Below, piece by piece: positions 7,190-14,413 of a stretch of DNA of 45,140 nt. The stretch spans positions 1 to 45,140 of the forward strand of contig CACZWD010000011.1 of the NCBI GenBank assembly GCA_902784805.1. The letters run 5' to 3'. Under the pieces are notes generated by a model. That model saw only the letters and a list, made by a program, of their open reading frames with translations, made no database searches and was not told where the DNA came from. Origin of the DNA: an uncultured Ruminococcus sp. (GTDB lineage Bacteria; Bacillota; Clostridia; RUG12999). Within the stretch, counting starts at the first letter, position 1. Each line of letters begins with the position of its first letter. Made by a program: the position numbers and the translations under genes.

Positions 7190-8265
7190 GCAAACTTAAA
7201 AAATATGCAGATAATCAAAGAAAGATAAAGCCTTCAGATATTGATAAATTGGATTTTGAAAATATCACATTGTTGGATCTGAGGGAGCAAGACGAATATA
7301 TTGTTTCAACATTGCCGGGTGCAGTCAATATTCCGATGAGTGACATAGGTGCAACGATAAACAATTTCCCAAAAGACAAGCAAATACTTGTATTCTGCCG
7401 TGAGGGAGACTGGAGCGAAGAGGTTTTGGAGCTACTTTTGGATGTGGGATACGATGCGTATGAATTGGAGGGTGGCTTTAACGCATACAGAAATAAACCA
7501 AAGACCTCTGACACCCGTGAAGAAAAGATAGAAGAAAACAATAATTATTTTCTTGATGTGAGAGGACTCAAATGTCCCGGACCTATTGTGAAAACAGGAG
7601 ATAAGATCCGAAGTGTTGAAAGCAATGCCGTTTTGACTATCGTAGCCGATGAGGCAGCATTTTATTCCGATATTCGCGTTTGGTGCGACAGAACCGGGAA
7701 TATACTTCAGGAGCTTTCAAAAAATGGTGAAGAAATAACAGCTGTAATAAAAAAGAGCAACACTCCTCCTGCCATGAATACATCGTCTGATTCCGGAAAT
7801 GACAAAACAATGGTTGTTTTCAGCGGTGATCTCGATAAAACGATAGCTGCATTTATTATTGCCAACGGAGCTTTGGCAATGGGAAGAAAAGTTACAATAT
7901 TCTTTACCTTTTGGGGACTTAATGTTTTGAGGAAAAGCAAAAAGGTCAAGACTCAAAAAAGCCTTATAGAGAAAATGTTTGGTTTTATGATGCCGAGAGG
8001 AACAAAAAAGCTTGGCTTATCAAGGATGAACATGGGTGGTGCAGGTGCAAAAATGATTCGTGCCGTAATGAAATCAAAAGGTGTAGATTCGCTTGAAGAA
8101 TTGATTGAACAGGCTATAAAGCACGGTGCCCGTATTGTCGCTTGCCAAATGTCAATGGATATTATGGGAATAAAAAAAGAAGAGCTAATTGACGGAGTAG
8201 AGCTTGGAGGTGCCGCAACCTTTTTAGGTTCCGGAGAAAATTCTGACATGAGCCTTTTTATATAG
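7186..8265 (+). CDS. Rhodanese-TusA-DsrE2 sulfur-relay fusion protein
   Basis: A 359-residue protein with three sulfur-transfer modules in one chain. Residues 1-107 are a rhodanese domain with catalytic Cys71 in FCREGDWSEE. Residues 120-190 are a TusA/SirA domain with Cys130 in LKCPGPIVK. Residues 207-359 are a DsrE2-like domain (TIFFTFWGLNVLRK and a late ACQMSMDIMGI with a conserved Cys). Such modules pass persulfide sulfur from Cys to Cys. As the last gene of the operon, overlapping MetY by four bases, it probably delivers sulfur to the adenylated carrier. The fusion would channel persulfide without release. Confidence 0.9.
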   Translation: MSKLKKYADNQRKIKPSDIDKLDFENITLLDLREQDEYIVSTLPGAVNIPMSDIGATINNFPKDKQILVFCREGDWSEEVLELLLDVGYDAYELEGGFNAYRNKPKTSDTREEKIEENNNYFLDVRGLKCPGPIVKTGDKIRSVESNAVLTIVADEAAFYSDIRVWCDRTGNILQELSKNGEEITAVIKKSNTPPAMNTSSDSGNDKTMVVFSGDLDKTIAAFIIANGALAMGRKVTIFFTFWGLNVLRKSKKVKTQKSLIEKMFGFMMPRGTKKLGLSRMNMGGAGAKMIRAVMKSKGVDSLEELIEQAIKHGARIVACQMSMDIMGIKKEELIDGVELGGAATFLGSGENSDMSLFI

Positions 8266-8267
8266 CT

Positions 8268-8334
8268 ATAACAAATACTTATAACCAAAGATAAATAACA
8301 TGTAATTTTCAGATATATTTTTATATGCTATAAT
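8268..8334 (+). promoter_or_regulatory. LysR-type operator and promoter ahead of the second leader ORF (site B)
   Basis: ATAACAAATACTTAT at 8268-8282, then CC at 8285-8286 and ATAA at 8291-8294. The promoter is TTTTCA (8306-8311), a 17-base spacer, and TATAAT (8329-8334). The operator starts three bases after the previous gene's stop and 61 bases before the -10 box, matching sites A and C. Confidence 0.7.
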
Positions 8335-8392
8335 ATGTATATAACCTATTAATTCTATAGGCAACGTATTTTTTGAAAGAGGGTGGCTCAGT

Positions 8393-8464
8393 ATGACACA
8401 GTTATATAAACGATGTCGAATGCGAATGTGTAAATTAACAGTAAATCGTAATAAAAAAATTTAA
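8393..8464 (+). CDS. Cys-containing 23-residue leader peptide before the secreted sulfur-free protein
   Basis: A short ORF with GAGGGTGG (8380-8387) ahead of ATG 8393. The peptide begins MTQLYKRCRMRMCKL, with Cys at codons 8 and 13 among Arg and Met, and stops 18 bases before the next gene. The C-R-M coding segment TGTCGAATGC is identical, in the same frame, to the leader ORF at 1269. A small hairpin (CCTAT 8345-8349 with ATAGG 8357-8361) lies upstream. No terminator is evident between the leader and the next start, so control, if real, could be translational. It is basic and lacks a RiPP context. Confidence 0.6.
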   Translation: MTQLYKRCRMRMCKLTVNRNKKI

Positions 8465-8482
8465 ATAAGAGAGGTAATCAAA

Positions 8483-9673
8483 ATGAAAAAATTTATCAAT
8501 ATATTATCTGTAATAACAATATTCGCATTATTATTAAACATTACACCCGTATTTGCCGCTTCCAACGCAAAAACATATACAGTAACGCTGCAAACGGACA
8601 GCAGAGTCAAATACAGCGGCGCAAAAGCTTCATTCACTATAAAAAGTACTGCCTATAAGAGTGTATATGCAAAATTAACAGCATCGGCAGAAAAGGATTA
8701 TTATATAGAGGGTATAAATGAATATCCCGAAAATTCAGCCGATATAAAGTATAATCAAAAGACCGGAGAAGTTTTTATAGAAAATGTGAAGAATGATTTT
8801 ACGATCATTCCGCAGGTAAAAATCAAATCCGTACCGTCAAGTCTTGATGTTTCATATGATTTTATTGAAGGCGGTATATACAGTGAATCAAACCCTGCCG
8901 CAACAATTGTGTTTACGGCAAATGTAAGTAATTCTGACGGCAATCCGGTACCGAATACCGAAGTATATTTCAAGCCGTATTCAAATGAAAGTTATACAAA
9001 AACTCTGAAAACCGACTTGTCCGGAACGGCAACAGCAAAGTATTCATATGCTCTTGAAAAAGGCAAAAATGCAGACTTTGAAGCAAAATTTGCTTTAGAC
9101 AAATCGTTTTCGCAAACAGTAAATAACATTTCATTCAATGTTATTCTTCAAAAGAAATCTGATCTGGAGCTTTATACAAATCAGGTGTTTGCATCGCCTG
9201 CAAATGAGAAAAAGGGTAAAGTTACAGGCATTAATCCCGACTATGAATATTTCACGGGTGTACTGCATCAAGGGGCGATAAATACAGCATCTGGCGAATG
9301 GTTAACGCCGAAAAAAGGAGAGATTGACGGCTTGGCTCCCGGACAGTATGCGTTAAGATTCAAAGAACGCCAGGAGGGTAATACAATATATTTACATTCG
9401 GATTATGATTATTTTACGATAGACAGAGCTATCTGGACAGTTACTTTAAACGCAAGTGGTGAAGTCGCTGCCGACAATGCCAAACTTTACGCCGGTCCGG
9501 GCGGAGATGTGTATTATTATATAAGCGTTGCCGACGGATATGCTGTTTCGGATTATTCGGTGAATAAACCTAATTATATTCGCAGTATTGAATATAATGC
9601 AGACGGCGGCTATATTCATATCAGCGGTATAACCGGCAGTATAATATTGAATATTACATCAGAGGAATTGTAA
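8483..9673 (+). CDS. Secreted protein of unknown function with an Ig-like segment, free of Cys and internal Met
   Basis: A 396-residue protein with a signal peptide (MKKFINILSVITIFALLLN, cleavage probably after PVFAA) and no later membrane segment. Residues about 120-225 resemble a bacterial Ig-like (Big_1) fold (VFTANVSNSDGNPVPNTEV). The rest is beta-rich and rich in Tyr, Asn and Ser. Apart from the start codon it has no Met and no Cys at all, including the signal peptide. By comparison the 404-residue GSI in this window has 13. The gene is driven by a sulfur-regulon promoter and a Cys leader ORF. I infer an extracellular or cell-surface protein made during sulfur starvation. Its ligand or activity is not recognisable. 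The ribosome site is GAGAGG at about 8467-8472. Confidence 0.8.
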   Translation: MKKFINILSVITIFALLLNITPVFAASNAKTYTVTLQTDSRVKYSGAKASFTIKSTAYKSVYAKLTASAEKDYYIEGINEYPENSADIKYNQKTGEVFIENVKNDFTIIPQVKIKSVPSSLDVSYDFIEGGIYSESNPAATIVFTANVSNSDGNPVPNTEVYFKPYSNESYTKTLKTDLSGTATAKYSYALEKGKNADFEAKFALDKSFSQTVNNISFNVILQKKSDLELYTNQVFASPANEKKGKVTGINPDYEYFTGVLHQGAINTASGEWLTPKKGEIDGLAPGQYALRFKERQEGNTIYLHSDYDYFTIDRAIWTVTLNASGEVAADNAKLYAGPGGDVYYYISVADGYAVSDYSVNKPNYIRSIEYNADGGYIHISGITGSIILNITSEEL

Positions 9674-9680
9674 AAATTTC

Positions 9681-9720
9681 AATATACCCAAAATGCCGAC
9701 AAGGTGTTTTGGGTATATTT
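9681..9720 (+). terminator. Terminator-like hairpin between the two secreted-protein genes
   Basis: AATATACCCAAAA (9681-9693) pairs perfectly with TTTTGGGTATATT (9707-9719). The T-tract is weak (TTTATAA), so partial read-through to the next gene is possible. Confidence 0.6.
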
Positions 9721-9751
9721 ATAAACTAAATAATGATTTGGAGGAAATAAC

Positions 9752-12145
9752 ATGAAAAAAAATAATATAATAGAAGCATTCCTGTTTGCTGTTTTTCTGA
9801 TAACCGTTTCGGGACTGACTGCCTTTGCGGCCACATATACAACAGATTTACCGGAAGATATAATATGGTACACATCATCTTCCGGCAGCAATACAACAGA
9901 CACTGTAGCCCTTTCTACAAGCTCAACAAAATCACTTTACCCGCAGGCTCCTGACGGAAAATATATAGACAGGGTATATTTTACATATAACGACGGTGAA
10001 ACACCGGATGCGGATGCAACAGTTACATATGACGGTGCAAGGAAAAGATATACCGTTAAATTTCCTAAAGTAAGCGGAGAAGTAAAAGAAATAACGGTTG
10101 TCTTACAGGATACTGAAAATGTCTATCTGCGATATACGGGTGTTCAAGATATAGGCACAAATGAAAGTTCATCATACAGAGGTTATAAAATCAATGTATA
10201 TGCCACACTTGAAACAATCGACGGTTCTCCGGTAACGGATGTTGCAGTAGGTGCAATAATAGCAGGCAGAACCCGTACAGCTTCGTCTGACGAATCAGGA
10301 AACATTACACTGACATCAAATTCCACAATTACCGAGAATTCAAGTGTTTCCGTTTATTCCGCTGCAAAGGAGTATAATATTGCAGACAACACTCTGAATA
10401 TTATTGCACCTTCAAAGCTTTCGGGCGAAATATTCGTTGTGACAGATTTTATTGAAGATAACACGTCAGATAGCAGCGAAAGCGATGCATACGGCAGCAT
10501 AACAATAAACGACACTTCAAAATCATATGTTTATTCGGTTAAAGACCCAAACCAAAGTCCGTATAATGCCGAGATAATAAATGTTGAAAATAATGTGATT
10601 ACAGATCTTACTGACGGTAGATACTATATACGCTCAAAGCCGTATTACGATAATGCCGCAACAACCTATTATCTTGCGTCAGAAGCAACCAGCGTAGATG
10701 TAAATAAAAGCACATATGAAACCGTAACCGTTAATTTTACCGCAGGAAAAAATGTTACATACAGCTTGGAAAAAGACGGTGAGAGCATATCATCACTTTC
10801 TTTTACCGCTGTAAAATCACAATCGTCTGCAATGGACGGGAGTGTTGATGTTTACTATGCTGTTGATGAAGGGTATATTCTTGATGGATTTAAGGTAAAC
10901 TCCGCTTCGGGTACAGCCAGCGTAGCGTTTAATGACGGAACACTTACAATTTCCGCACCGACAACAAAGTCATTTTATATTGCGGCAAATACAAGGCAGG
11001 CAGGTGCCACGACACAAATAGGAGCTTTAAATTTAAGCTCTCACGAGGACAGCAAAAGCGGAAACAGTACGCTGATCATTTCCGGCACATTATTATCATA
11101 CGGCAGTGGTATAAGTGGTAAAACGGTTACACTCTACAATGGTCCTTCAGCATTGCTTAATGCAGCTACCGATGAAAGCGGAGGCTTTAAATTTGAAATT
11201 TCAAACCCTGTTGCCGGCGATTATGCTTTTTCGGCAGGCTTTAAGGGCGATGATGATTATGATAAATCAACATCCGATACTCTTAATGTGACGGTAGTAA
11301 AGCCTGAAACTCCGCAAATTATAAATGTTATTGGTACATCAGGTAACGGTGCGGCAGACGGAAGCTTTGAAATTGTAAGCGGATTACCCGACAGTGCCGA
11401 ATTTGAGTATAATAAGACAAGGAATCCCGACGCCGAATACAATGGAACTTCCTTGCTTGATTTACAGAAAGTATCAGGAAAAAGCGCCGATAGTTTAAGC
11501 ACCGGTAAATATTATGTGAGAAATGCAGTGTTCATAAATGGTAATACATTTTACTTGCCCTCTTCTTCTACTGAAATTTCGATTGCACCCGCTCCTTATA
11601 CGGTAACACTGACCGGAAGCGGTGCTGAATGGAAGGATGAAAGCGGAAATCCAATTAACCAAGCAACTGTTCGTGTGGGAGAAACAAAAACCGTAAGACT
11701 TGCAACAAATTATGATACATACGACATTCTGCCTCTTGAATATGATAATGAAAATGCCGAAATAACATATGACGCAAGCACGGGAACAGTTACATTGTCA
11801 GACTTAAAAAAATCCATCTCTGTTAATGCTGTCGCTGTCAAAAAGACTTTAAATTATGTTACGGTAAAAACAAATGAAAACATAACCGTAAATGATAATA
11901 TTGTAAATGGTAATGTCTGGGCTTCAATTTACGGAAGAAATTCAGATCCCATCAATGCCGTAGCAATATTGGCGGCATATAGTAATATCAGATTGGAATT
12001 TTCAATAATTAATAATATAATCCTTCAAGGTTCAAAAACCGATGTTGTCTTTGACATTGCTAACGAAAGTGTAAACACATCCGATATTGAGTATAAAATA
12101 TTTGTTTGGGATAGCTTAAACACCATTCAACCGTTAACTGAATGA
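9752..12145 (+). CDS. Large secreted beta-repeat protein, no Cys and one internal Met
   Basis: A 797-residue protein with a signal peptide (IIEAFLFAVFLITVSGLTAFA) and no C-terminal anchor or sorting motif. It is built of repeated beta-domains. Carboxypeptidase-regulatory or Ig-like segments are visible around residues 130-210 and 430-510 (LLSYGSGISGKTVTLYNG, ATDESGGFKF). It is extremely rich in Ser, Thr, Asn and Asp. It contains no Cys and only one Met besides the start. It follows the 396-residue secreted protein and shares its sulfur-free composition, but a hairpin separates them and I see no promoter of its own. The ribosome site is GGAGG at about 9740. The function is unknown; a surface-associated or matrix protein is a guess from composition. 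Confidence 0.78.
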   Translation: MKKNNIIEAFLFAVFLITVSGLTAFAATYTTDLPEDIIWYTSSSGSNTTDTVALSTSSTKSLYPQAPDGKYIDRVYFTYNDGETPDADATVTYDGARKRYTVKFPKVSGEVKEITVVLQDTENVYLRYTGVQDIGTNESSSYRGYKINVYATLETIDGSPVTDVAVGAIIAGRTRTASSDESGNITLTSNSTITENSSVSVYSAAKEYNIADNTLNIIAPSKLSGEIFVVTDFIEDNTSDSSESDAYGSITINDTSKSYVYSVKDPNQSPYNAEIINVENNVITDLTDGRYYIRSKPYYDNAATTYYLASEATSVDVNKSTYETVTVNFTAGKNVTYSLEKDGESISSLSFTAVKSQSSAMDGSVDVYYAVDEGYILDGFKVNSASGTASVAFNDGTLTISAPTTKSFYIAANTRQAGATTQIGALNLSSHEDSKSGNSTLIISGTLLSYGSGISGKTVTLYNGPSALLNAATDESGGFKFEISNPVAGDYAFSAGFKGDDDYDKSTSDTLNVTVVKPETPQIINVIGTSGNGAADGSFEIVSGLPDSAEFEYNKTRNPDAEYNGTSLLDLQKVSGKSADSLSTGKYYVRNAVFINGNTFYLPSSSTEISIAPAPYTVTLTGSGAEWKDESGNPINQATVRVGETKTVRLATNYDTYDILPLEYDNENAEITYDASTGTVTLSDLKKSISVNAVAVKKTLNYVTVKTNENITVNDNIVNGNVWASIYGRNSDPINAVAILAAYSNIRLEFSIINNIILQGSKTDVVFDIANESVNTSDIEYKIFVWDSLNTIQPLTE

Positions 12146-12163
12146 ATTTATATTTGATATTAG

Positions 12164-12200
12164 GGAGCAGTTCGCCGGCAATGCGGACTGCTCCTTTTTT
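12164..12200 (+). terminator. Intrinsic terminator after the large secreted protein
   Basis: GGAGCAGTTCGC (12164-12175) pairs with GCGGACTGCTCC (12183-12194) with one G-U pair. Six T follow at 12195-12200. Confidence 0.9.
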
Positions 12201-12417
12201 CCGGCAGTAATAATATGAATTTGCGCTGTATAAATTGCAGAACGCAGTTCAATGAAAAAGTTGCCGATATGTTTTTCATACAATTCTGAAAAGAGCCGTA
12301 AATAAAATGGTATAGAAAATGTGTATAATGAGTTTTAACAGAACCAACAAATAGACGAAAAAGCTTCTGAATGAAGCATAGAGCGCAGGTGTTGTATTTT
12401 CTACATAATAAATAAGC
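12201..12417. other. Intergenic region with no recognised feature
   Basis: AT-rich DNA between two convergent units. A TATAAT-like hexamer occurs in TGTGTATAATGAG near 12320, without a downstream gene or ORF. I see nothing else I can support. Confidence 0.4.
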
Positions 12418-12458
12418 CGCAAGTAAGTTTTATACCCATACTTGCGACTTTATTTTTT
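12418..12458 (-). terminator. Terminator of the minus-strand metY, probably bidirectional
   Basis: CGCAAGTA (12418-12425) pairs with TACTTGCG (12439-12446). On the minus strand it is followed by GCTTATTTATT. On the plus strand it is followed by ACTTTATTTTTTTA. It lies just past the metY stop. Confidence 0.65.
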
Positions 12459-12469
12459 TATTTACTTAT

Positions 12470-13840
12470 TTATTTTACTGCTGCAAAAGCATCATCCAGT
12501 GCTTCTATCAAATCCTGAACATTTTCAGTACCAATAGAAAGTCTTATGGTGTTTGGCTTAATGCCCTGATCCAGAAGTTCATCAGGCTCAAGCTGTGAGT
12601 GTGTCGTTGATGCGGGGTGAATAACAAGCGATTTAACATCGGCAACATTTGCAAGAAGTGAGAATATAGCAAGGTTATCAATGAATTTCTTTGCTGTTTC
12701 TTCATCACCTTTAATTTCAAATGTGAATATCGAACCGCCGCCATTGGGAAAGTATTTTTTATAAACCTCATGACTCGGTTCACTTGCAAGGGACGGATGA
12801 TGAACAGCCTCAACCTGGGGATGCTTGTTTAAGTAGTCAACAATTTTCAATGCGTTTTCTACATGGCGCTCAACTCGTAGAGAAAGTGTTTCAAGTCCCT
12901 GCAGGAAGATGAACGAGTGGAACGGTGACTGCGTTGCACCTGTGTCACGAAGAAGTATTGCACGGATATATGTAGCAAATGCAGCCGGTCCTACCGCGTC
13001 AGAAAAACTGATGCCGTGATATGACGGGTTTGCTTCCGAAATCCACGGATACTTGCCCGAAGCCTTCCAATCAAAAGTGCCTCCGTCTATGATAACGCCG
13101 CCGATTGCAGTACCGTGACCGCCAATGAACTTTGTAGCACTGTGAACAACTATATCTGCGCCGTACTCAATAGGTCTTACGAGGTACGGCGTTGCGAATG
13201 TGGAATCGATTACAAGCGGAATATTGTGCTTATGTGCCACATTTGCTACCTTTTCAATGTCAATTACATTTGAATTCGGATTACCGAGTGTTTCAATAAA
13301 AATGGCCTTTGTTTTATCATTTATTGCGGCTTCAAACGAGCCTTCTTCATCCGGATCAACGAATGTTGTTGTTACATTGTTATTAAGCGGAAGCGTATGC
13401 GCTAAAAGGTTATATGTTCCGCCGTATATTGTCTTTGATGCGACAATGTTTTCGCCCGACTTTGCAAGTGCCTGTATTGTATAAGAAATAGATGCCGCGC
13501 CGGATGCAACGCCAAGAGCTGCAACACCGCCTTCCAAAGCTGCGATTCTTTGCTCAAATATATCCTGAGTAGGATTCGTGAGCCTTGAATAAATGTTTCC
13601 TGCATCTCTCAAACCAAAACGGTCTGCAGCGTGCTGTGAATTATGAAATACATAGGATGTACTCGCATAAATCGGAACGGCGCGTGCGTCAGTTGCCGGA
13701 TCGGCCTGTTCCTGTCCCACATGTAATTGTAATGTTTCAAATCTATATTTTTTGTTTGCCACTTTATTTTCCCCCAATTCTGATTTTTGATTTTTATTTT
13801 TTGGATTAATAATCTTATTTAATATATTTGATAAACTCAT
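12470..13840 (-). CDS. metY: O-acetylhomoserine sulfhydrylase, sulfur-free copy
   Basis: A 456-residue PLP enzyme of the MetY group. The PLP-lysine segment is VVHSATKFIGGHGTAIGG, with IYSRLTNPTQDIFEQRI and VIHPASTTHSQL. It is about 30 residues longer at the N-terminus (MSLSNILNKIINPKNKNQ) than usual. The start is supported by GAGGTG at 13848-13853, seven bases upstream. The whole protein contains no Cys and no Met except the start, including positions where relatives have Met (here SGAASISYTIQ, compared with SSGMSAISM in the copy at 5930). A 24-codon Cys leader ORF and a good promoter precede it. I infer an enzyme for making homocysteine from free sulfide when sulfur is scarce. Confidence 0.92.
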   Translation of the reverse strand: MSLSNILNKIINPKNKNQKSELGENKVANKKYRFETLQLHVGQEQADPATDARAVPIYASTSYVFHNSQHAADRFGLRDAGNIYSRLTNPTQDIFEQRIAALEGGVAALGVASGAASISYTIQALAKSGENIVASKTIYGGTYNLLAHTLPLNNNVTTTFVDPDEEGSFEAAINDKTKAIFIETLGNPNSNVIDIEKVANVAHKHNIPLVIDSTFATPYLVRPIEYGADIVVHSATKFIGGHGTAIGGVIIDGGTFDWKASGKYPWISEANPSYHGISFSDAVGPAAFATYIRAILLRDTGATQSPFHSFIFLQGLETLSLRVERHVENALKIVDYLNKHPQVEAVHHPSLASEPSHEVYKKYFPNGGGSIFTFEIKGDEETAKKFIDNLAIFSLLANVADVKSLVIHPASTTHSQLEPDELLDQGIKPNTIRLSIGTENVQDLIEALDDAFAAVK

Positions 13841-13871
13841 AATTTTTCACCTCAAAATTTTAACATCGTGC

Positions 13872-13946
13872 CTAAATACACATTCGGTAAGTGTTGCACA
13901 TGATACATCGAAGCAATTTAGTTATAATGAAGTTAACTTGCTTCAT
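13872..13946 (-). CDS. Cys-containing 24-residue leader peptide upstream of metY
   Basis: A minus-strand ORF with an exceptionally strong ribosome site (AAAAGGAGGT at 13957-13966, 10 bases from ATG 13946). It starts about 50 bases after a promoter -10 box and ends 31 bases before the metY start. The peptide begins MKQVNFIITKLLRC and has three Cys, in L-R-C-I-M-C-N and Y-R-M-C-I. The R/C/M-rich pattern resembles the leaders at 1269 and 8393. No clear terminator lies between it and metY. Short stems are possible (ACAC with GTGT inside the ORF). The expected role is Cys-dependent control of metY by ribosome stalling. Confidence 0.65.
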   Translation of the reverse strand: MKQVNFIITKLLRCIMCNTYRMCI

Positions 13947-14001
13947 TGTTTCAGATACCTCCTTTTAAAGCATATATTTCCGATATGCTCTCGATGTTTT
14001 T

Positions 14002-14068
14002 ATTATAGCACTTAATATTTCACATGTCTAATTCATAATTGCAATGAGTTTTAATAGTTTAAAGCTAT
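14002..14068 (-). promoter_or_regulatory. Promoter of the metY leader transcript, with a weaker LysR-type dyad
   Basis: On the minus strand: TAGACA (14030-14025), a 17-base spacer, and TATAAT (14007-14002). Exactly 61 bases upstream of the -10 start is ATAGCTTTAAACTAT (14068-14054), an ATAG/CTAT dyad at the same position as sites A-C but matching only 8 of 15 bases of site A. Confidence 0.6.
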
Positions 14069-14123
14069 AAGTTACAAACAAAGCCGTTCTTTTATGGTTT
14101 ATCAATAACAACTATTTCAGCGC

Positions 14124-14261
14124 AAAAAAACAAAGAGCCGAAGCTCCCAATGTCATCCTTAGCTTAATAACATTGTCTGTTTTACCGCATTTTTCATTAA
14201 ATCCTATAACACCACCCGCACCATGTCGGGGCAAGCATATAAACGCTTGCTCTGATTTTTT
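14124..14261. other. Structured intergenic segment with opposed terminator-like hairpins
   Basis: On the plus strand GCAAGC (14231-14236) pairs with GCTTGC (14245-14250), followed by a T-run at 14256-14261. On the minus strand GAGC-TTCG-GCTC (14146-14135) is followed by TTTG and seven T. Between them CAATGT and ACATTG can pair. No ORF with a ribosome site is present. This could be a small RNA on either strand; I cannot assign it to a known family. Confidence 0.35.
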
Positions 14262-14340
14262 ATAAAAATTCAAGCATATATCTATTTTTATACAAATTAA
14301 GCAATTTCGTTAAAAAATACGGCTTAATTTATAAATTTTA

Positions 14341-14369
14341 TTGACTTTGACAGTTGGCTGTGATAAAAT
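14341..14369 (+). promoter_or_regulatory. Promoter of the GS type I / ANTAR operon
   Basis: TTGACT (14341-14346), a 17-base spacer, and TAAAAT (14364-14369). The 5' UTR is short and shows no terminator. AAAAAGGAG at about 14397-14405 is the ribosome site for ATG 14414. Confidence 0.65.
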
Positions 14370-14413
14370 ATAGACGATGAGTGTTTATTTTTATGTAAAA
14401 AGGAGCATGTAAT

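Noticed and set aside
8393-8464. Precursor peptide of a Cys-modified RiPP
   Set aside because: No maturase, protease-transporter or radical-SAM gene is nearby. Position and shared C-R-M motif fit a regulatory leader better.
13850-14030. SAM or T-box riboswitch upstream of metY
   Set aside because: No SAM-riboswitch core or T-box sequence is visible. The 5' UTR is short and occupied by a leader ORF with its own ribosome site.
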